Assembly: GCA_001579985.1 (NCBI GenBank)
Contig: LRSR01008212.1
Location: 1 to 23,449, forward strand
Reading direction: 5' to 3'
Source of the DNA: Hypsibius dujardini
Taxonomy: Eukaryota; Tardigrada; Eutardigrada; Parachela; Hypsibiidae
Length of the DNA stretch: 23,449 bases
Shown: positions 18,739 through 23,449 of the stretch, in pieces
Layout of the letters: the number at the start of each line of letters is the position of its first letter
Numbering within the stretch: position 1 is the stretch's first letter
Translations under genes and position numbers: made by a program
The notes under the pieces: model-generated
Database searches by the model: none
What the model was told of the DNA's origin: nothing
Seen by the model: the letters and a program-made list of their open reading frames with translations, nothing else

Positions 18739-19320
18739 TTTCTTCTGCTCCACCGCAGGAGAGGACGCCTCGCAGGATAGTCGTGTGTTCGTTCGTGCTA
18801 ATCAAGCTGAAATATCCGTCAATAAAACGTATTTTTCAGAAAGAATTGAGGAATCAAAAAATATGTCAATGCACATTGGTGAAGGTAATGAAAAATTTCT
18901 ACTTGACAGGAGAAAATGGGAAGAAATTGAAGAGATCGGGACTTCTGAATTCAACATCTTCTATTTCGGTCTGATGGGGGGGGGAAGGGGGAGGGGCATT
19001 AATAGTATAAGCCAAAGTGCAACTGGTGGGGGGATGAGAAAGTGCCCTCCCCCCACGCAGTATTGGCGTAAATGCTTGACGAATGCATTTGATTGATTGA
19101 TTGAGTGATTGATTGGATCTTTCAGTAAGCGAACACCTCATTGTTTTCATTTTCCTATCTCTCTGTGAAAATAAACCCGCAGTTGTTTCTACTGTTGTAC
19201 ATATATATGCTGTATTGTTAATTTACTTTCATCTCGGTTTTAGGAGCGAGAGGTAGGTTATTAAGTATCTTGAATGAGTTTGAGATCCGCGTTTCTTAAA
19301 GGAAATTTTTTGCTCCCAGA
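18739..19320. promoter_or_regulatory. Shared upstream region of the divergent CNIH and PSENEN genes
   Basis: The 582 bp between two start codons pointing away from each other; both promoters must lie here or in upstream untranslated exons. Visible structure: a G-rich tract at 18976-18996 (runs of 9, 5 and 4 G), a GTGGGGGG/CCCCCCAC hairpin at 19026-19056, a TTGATTGA run near 19088-19115 and an ATATATAT stretch near 19200. No TATA box is convincing. A ttgctcccag acceptor-like sequence lies one base before the PSENEN ATG. The inference of a bidirectional promoter rests on geometry alone. Confidence 0.5.
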
Positions 19321-19635
19321 ATGGATCTCTCTCGGAAAACAGATGTCTTCAAAGCGGATTTGAGCAGAAAATATTTTCTCGGAGGCTTCGCGCTGCTACC
19401 GTTCCTCTGGCTGATCAATGTGGTGTGGTTCTTCCGCGAAGCCTTCTGCAGCGGGGACGTCTCGGCCAATGCCGAGCACAAGCGGATCCGTGGCTATGTG
19501 GTCAAGAGTCTGGTAGGATGCGTCGTCTGCACCGGCGCTCTGATCGCCTGGATTGTGGTCTTTCAGACACATCGAGTGCAATGGGGTCCGCAGGCGGATT
19601 ACATGTCCTTCATCATTCCCGTGGGAATACCGTAA
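19321..19635 (+). CDS. PSENEN: Presenilin enhancer 2 (PEN-2), gamma-secretase subunit, complete single exon
   Basis: A 104-residue protein (human PEN-2: 101) encoded without introns. It contains the family core LSRKYFLGGFALLPFLWLIN and VVWFFREAF, a second hydrophobic segment VKSLVGCVVCTGALIAWIVV, and the conserved tail ADYMSFIIPVGIP, matching the DYLSF motif needed for complex stability. PEN-2 is a small polytopic membrane protein that triggers presenilin endoproteolysis and stabilises gamma-secretase with nicastrin and APH-1, the enzyme that cleaves Notch and APP-type substrates. The start at 19321 is the only in-frame ATG before the conserved region. A TTTTTTGCTCCCAG acceptor-like sequence ends one base upstream, suggesting a spliced or trans-spliced 5' leader. 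Polyadenylation signal: an ATTAAA near 20008 is possible but distant. Confidence 0.95.
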   Translation: MDLSRKTDVFKADLSRKYFLGGFALLPFLWLINVVWFFREAFCSGDVSANAEHKRIRGYVVKSLVGCVVCTGALIAWIVVFQTHRVQWGPQADYMSFIIPVGIP

Positions 19636-19654
19636 ACACTCGACGATCTTTGCT

Positions 19655-19765
19655 TGATTGGTCGATTAGTTGATTGGTTGATCAGTTGATTGGTCGATCA
19701 GTTGATTGGTTGATCAGTTGATTAATTGAATGCCGTTGCGATCATTGCTTGATTGATTGATTCAC
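19655..19765. repeat. TTGATTGG/TTGATCAG short tandem repeat 3' of PSENEN
   Basis: Alternating TTGATTGGT and CGATCAGTTGATTGG blocks starting about 20 bp after the PSENEN stop and ending in TTGATTGATTGATTC. It is the complement of the TCAA-type repeats seen elsewhere in the window and probably lies in the 3' UTR or just beyond. Confidence 0.85.
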
Positions 19766-20110
19766 TGTAGAAGTTGTTCGGCTGATTGCCTAGAATTTAC
19801 AGTTCCCATTTTGTAGGATCTCATTTGTTGGTATGAGTGATTCTCTCGTTTTTGATCCCGAATTCTCGAATTTCGTGTAAAGACTTGCTGTAGGTTAGAG
19901 TTTGTTGAGCGACTGATATGTTCCACAATCGATATAATGGCCATTTCCTATTATTTTATCTTTTTTCTTTCGTTTACTACGGGCCGAGCTCTGTAATTTC
20001 TTGCTGAATTAAAACGGAACGGAAAACCTAGTCGAACGAAGAAATAGAGACAATCTAATATGAGAATTCGGAAAGGATTTCCAATTATGAGGGCGTCCCT
20101 AGCGGTCTCC

Positions 20111-20276
20111 TCACTTCTCCGACGTGGTCTCTCCTCGCACCTTCAGTACCTGCATGTACAGACCGCTTCCGTCCTCGAATCCCATCTTCAGAATGCTGAC
20201 CAATCGAACGGACGGTCCATCATCGGCAACGGCTGTGATCAGACGCTGGCCCGAGTCCACCGCAGCGTATAAGTTC
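20111..20276 (-). pseudogene. Coding-like segment of unrecognised gene (fragment or last exon)
   Basis: On the minus strand about 55 codons read without interruption, N-L-Y then AAVDSGQRLITAVADDGPSV and RLVSILKMGFEDGSGLYMQV, to a TGA at 20111-20113. Composition and codon choice resemble the real exons nearby, and a good donor (CAG/GTACTG) follows the YMQ codons. No initiation codon, convincing acceptor or neighbouring exon was found: upstream is an AT-rich AACTTATTAAG repeat and then the MITE-like element. It sits between PSENEN and EXOC6. It may be a gene remnant, a lone exon of a nested gene, or chance. I do not recognise the family. Confidence 0.38.
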
Positions 20277-20455
20277 TTAATAAGTTCTCTTAATAAGTTT
20301 AACTTATTCGTGAAACGCGTCTTCTATTATCTTTATTGGCGAGATTTTCAGGCGAACTCAAGTAAGACACAAAAACCAGTCGAATGATCGTTGGGCGTCG
20401 GGAGGCGATATGACCACCGGGCACCAACTGACTGCGTAGTCTATGTTGCTTTACC

Positions 20456-20588
20456 TATTACACACGTGGCAAAAATCTTGCGCTGACCGAATTAAGCACT
20501 TTAACTCGGGGCTGTGCACAAGAGTCACTCGACGAACGAGTGTGATGGCTTGACTCGGTTAGCGCAAGGTTTTTGTCACGTGCATATA
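20456..20588 (-). mobile_element. MITE-like inverted-repeat element, copy 2
   Basis: The left end tattacacacgtggcaaaaa and the right end (ggtttttgtcacgtgcatat) are imperfect reverse complements over about 35 bp, extending inward through CTTGCGCTGACCGAATTAAG and CTCGGTTAGCGCAAGG. Read on the minus strand the interior matches copy 1 at 17187-17325, including CCGAGTCAAGCCATCACA against CCGAGTTAAGCCATTACA. Non-coding, roughly 133 bp. Lies between PSENEN and EXOC6. Confidence 0.77.
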
Positions 20589-20654
20589 TATTCTATTTCT
20601 TGAGACTCACAAGCGGGAATAAACCCCAATTGCTTCCTTCAAGCCGCGATATGC

Positions 20655-20745
20655 CACACATATAAACGGTCCACATATATAAACGGTCCACACATATAAA
20701 CGGAACTAACACATTAAACGGTCCACACATATAAACGGAACTAGC
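20655..20745. repeat. Short tandem repeat CACATATAAACGG(T/A)
   Basis: Five loose copies of a unit of about 18-20 bp (cacacatataaacggtcc and the variant ending CGGAACTA). AT-rich, between the MITE-like element and the EXOC6 stop codon; possibly within the EXOC6 3' flank. Confidence 0.8.
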
Positions 20746-20899
20746 GAAATTAGAAAAACAACGGCATTTCGAATAGATATAGGAACACTTCCCGTCGCAC
20801 AGACGTAGAATGATTTGGAATCATTTGAATGACATACAAGTACCACAGCGTCTTTAAAAAAAAATACAATCAGCTTCAAAAAAGCAACAGTTGAATGCG

Positions 20900-23449
20900 T
20901 TATTTGGAAGCCGTATCGTCAATCAAGTCCTTAAGCTGAGTCGTTATCGTATCCAGCAGTTTCTTCTTGTCCCTCTCATTTTTCCGCAGATTCTGGAACA
21001 CCGAACTCTTCTTCCGGTCCGACTCCTTCATCTTCTCTAGAATCAGCAAAGCCGCTTGCGGCTGCACTCGATTGTACTTGGCGTCTTTTTTTCCATACTC
21101 ATGGAAGTAGGTGTTCCAATCCCACAACAGTAGCAGATCGGTCGACTGCCTCAGGTCGCTGAATGCCAGCAGCAGCGTCGACGGATCAGCGTTGTCTTTC
21201 TGCTTCATCAGGAAGGCTTCGTAGTAGGTCAAATCATTCTTCAGTTGCTGGACACCCTCAATCGTGATGAGAGGGGATTTATGGATGAACGTCTCCTGCA
21301 GCTGATTGGCAATGTGCTTGCACGCTGTCATCCAGGCAGTTTGACAGACACTGTAGGGCATCTTCCGGATGGAAGCAAACACCACTTCCAGGTAGCGCAC
21401 AACCCGGGTCGAGAGGATTGACGGCTTATCGGCGCTTTCGGGAGCCGCTGCAGAGTCGAACCGGCTGACCATCTCCTCGATGGAATTCATGAGACTGGTG
21501 TAAACTTGCTGCTCAATCTGCGAACGGATGTCCTTAAAGAGCGATTCGCTTTCCAGTCGAGGCGTCAGTGCGGATGTGGTGCTGGTCGTGGCACTTCCGG
21601 TCGTAAGGGTGCCCGTCTGAAAAGCAGCAAAAAACGACAATGGAGGCCAGCAGCTTGTTAATTCAAACTCCTTTTAACGATGAAATTAAATGAGCAGCAA
21701 CAAAAAACAGATACTAGTACGAACCAGTATTGCCTTGTCTCTCATCTCAGATATGTGGATATGGATCTACGGCACTGTATCTGTCTGCAAAATCAACCAC
21801 TTACCGCTCGTGGTTTCAATAAGCTTGCAATATACTCCTCCAGATACTGGCAGGAGTATTCCAGATAAGTACAGTTAGCATAGGCCTGTACCAGCTGGTC
21901 CACAGTCAAGGCGCCCTTCTCCACCTTCCCACACACACATCCCCGTAGATTCCGTGAGAGGACTGTGTTAGTGGACATCCGCACCTTGTCGTCCACTTCC
22001 GCCTGACTCAGATTCAAATCCCGACTGAAGTTGACATACGTGGCAATGTAATTCTGGATGAGCGAGTAAAACTTTGGCACGCTGGCGGAAAACGGAAAGT
22101 GCTTGGGGAAGCTCTCTGCCTCGCCACCGGCGGCCGAAGCGTCCAGTGTGAAGGGGAAATCGCCGAGTACGCGCTTCTGCTCCGCTGCGTCCGCCACAGT
22201 GATGGCGACAAAGTTATCGACATCCAGCACGCCGTTCATTTCCGTCACCAATTTCCGCAGCAGAATCTCACCGTAGTGATCGCGCATGTCTTCCAGCACA
22301 CCGTGGACGCGAGTCGAGTCGCAGTGCAGAAAGTTCAAAGCGATGGCGAATAGATTCATCAGGCTTTTAATCTGAGCGCAGGTGTCCTCGTCGGTCATGA
22401 AGACAAAGTTGCCGCTGAGTGCGGCAGTGACTCCCGGTGCGGTATCGTTCCAGAGTTCAGTGAAGAAAGTGTCCGTGGTCAAACCGGAGACGGCGTTGTT
22501 GATGAAAAGCTCCAGTGACAAGATACCGACAATATCCTGTAAAGCAGGAAAACTGCATCAACTTTCTGACAGATTGGTAAAAAGGTAAATGCCTGAGCAA
22601 AACAGACTAACACTGTCGGTACCAGGCAAACGCTCTGGGTTGAATCATATTGAATCCGTCGGGTAGCAGAGGGCGCCGCAGGCGGTGTGTGTATTGCTGA
22701 ATGAGTGTTCTTTACAATTTACACTCGTAGCGCCCTCTGCCACCTGACTGATTCAACCCATGTAGTGATTCAACCCAGAGCGTTTTGCCTGGTGTACCTG
22801 GATGTAATGACGGAAATGGTCAATCCCGTGCATATGATTTGGTGGCTGCACCATCTGGGATACTTGATGCCGCCGCTGAGTCATATAGTTCTCGCAATAG
22901 TTCTTCAACGCCTCACCGTCAAGGTCGTCGGGCTCAAATGTCAGCATGACATGTCGGAAGACAAGAAGGGGCCGCAAATCCACCGCCGCTTCGATGGACC
23001 ATTTCCGGTCGGCAAGAAACTTCACTTCCTCCGAGTATTTACTGGAGAGAAAGCAGTCCTGAGCCACCGTATATGGCTCAATGAATAAGCCATTCATTTC
23101 GCAGACATTTTTGAGCGTTAAGAAACCGGCCTTCAAGTTGGCATTTCGCGCTGACTCCAGCGCAGTCGTGACGCCTCGTTTAGCCTCCGTAATCAATTGG
23201 TTCTTCATGAACGGAATGTTGTCGGCTAGCGACTTCACCTATCGAAGACATTGATTCGATGTTTAATCTCGGTTTCACTCAAAAGCAGTCAAACCGTTAG
23301 TCCGGTCCGTCTTTGTCTCAGGTCAGTCCGTCCAATCTGTCAGTCTAACTGTTTGAGGCAACTTACCAGCCGTATATGATGTGGCAACTTCCGAGTTCGC
23401 TCCCAAGCATCATGTAGCTTCCGCAGCGCCTTGACCAGCTGGCCGTTTT
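20900..23449 (-). CDS. EXOC6: Exocyst complex subunit SEC15/EXOC6, C-terminal part (5' end off right edge)
   Basis: Exons in coding order: 23367 to beyond 23449 (partial), 22798-23238, 21805-22536, 20900-21616. All junctions are GT-AG in phase 0. About 656 residues are visible of the roughly 800 usual for the family. Diagnostic stretches: MVQPPNHMHGIDHFRHYIQ joined to DIVGILSLELFINNAVSG, FPKHFPFSASVPKFYSLIQN, then LLLAFSDLRQSTDLLLLWDW, NTYFHEYGKKDAKYNRVQP, LEKMKESDRKK and the tail VFQNLRKNERDKKKLLDTIT. The helical C-terminal domain binds Rab11/Sec4-type GTPases in known Sec15 proteins. The exocyst tethers post-Golgi and recycling vesicles to the plasma membrane. The sequence is more diverged from human than CAD or CNIH, and a Ser/Thr-rich stretch (TGTLTTGSATTSTTSALT) opens the last exon. 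The rest of the N-terminus is outside the window. Confidence 0.94.
22621..22793. repeat. Foldback element in an EXOC6 intron
   Basis: The outer arms accaggcaaacgctctgggt (22621-22647) and 22766-22793 are reverse complements except for one inserted base. The inner arms gcagagggcgc (22666-22676) and gcgccctctgc (22730-22740) pair perfectly. TGATTCAACCCA occurs twice on the right side. At about 173 bp it fills most of the 261-bp intron 22537-22797 and its right end lies 5 bp from the donor of the 22798-23238 exon. No coding sequence. Looks like a recent non-autonomous insertion. Confidence 0.85.

Noticed and set aside
18665-19096. 143-codon plus-strand frame upstream of PSENEN
   Set aside because: Begins antisense to CNIH exon 1 and runs through the G-rich gap; no protein-like features.

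Overview
This is a gene-dense piece of a eukaryotic nuclear genome, almost certainly from an animal. Every recognisable protein gene is an ortholog of a conserved metazoan gene. Four of the five are split by many short GT-AG introns, and joining the exons restores continuous reading frames. Several introns and the intergenic DNA are full of four-base microsatellites (CTGT, TCAA), minisatellites and foldback elements. I cannot name the species. An invertebrate is the natural reading, and a flatworm is only a guess. A fused CAD protein with an apparently active dihydroorotase domain argues against fungi and plants.

Layout, left to right. (1) 58-2668, minus strand: the first ten coding exons (281 codons) of a BLTP3/UHRF1BP1-like bridge lipid-transfer protein, running off the left edge. 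(2) 2669-5023: intergenic DNA with two nested foldback structures, a 21-bp minisatellite and a broken ankyrin-like coding fragment. (3) 5024-16681, minus strand: a complete CAD gene of 21 exons encoding 2260 residues, ordered glutaminase, carbamoyl-phosphate synthetase, dihydroorotase, aspartate transcarbamylase. Its introns hold most of the repeats. (4) 17560-18738, minus strand: a complete seven-exon cornichon (CNIH) gene. (5) 19321-19635, plus strand: a one-exon PSENEN (PEN-2) gene, divergent from CNIH across a 582-bp gap. (6) 20900-23449, minus strand: the C-terminal four exons of the exocyst subunit SEC15/EXOC6, running off the right edge.

Functionally these are housekeeping genes: de novo pyrimidine synthesis (CAD), membrane contact and lipid transport (BLTP3), ER export of cargo (CNIH), gamma-secretase assembly (PSENEN) and vesicle tethering (EXOC6). 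They do not form one pathway, although four of them serve membrane traffic or membrane proteolysis. I saw no bacterial, viral, CRISPR or toxin system.

The points most worth a second look are a two-copy family of about 135-bp inverted-repeat elements (MITE-like), a 66-bp stop-free intron inside CAD that could be retained in frame, a minisatellite whose copies differ almost only by conservative changes in one reading frame, and two coding-like fragments that belong to no complete gene. Exon boundaries come from reading splice signals and from family resemblance recalled from memory. No alignment was run.
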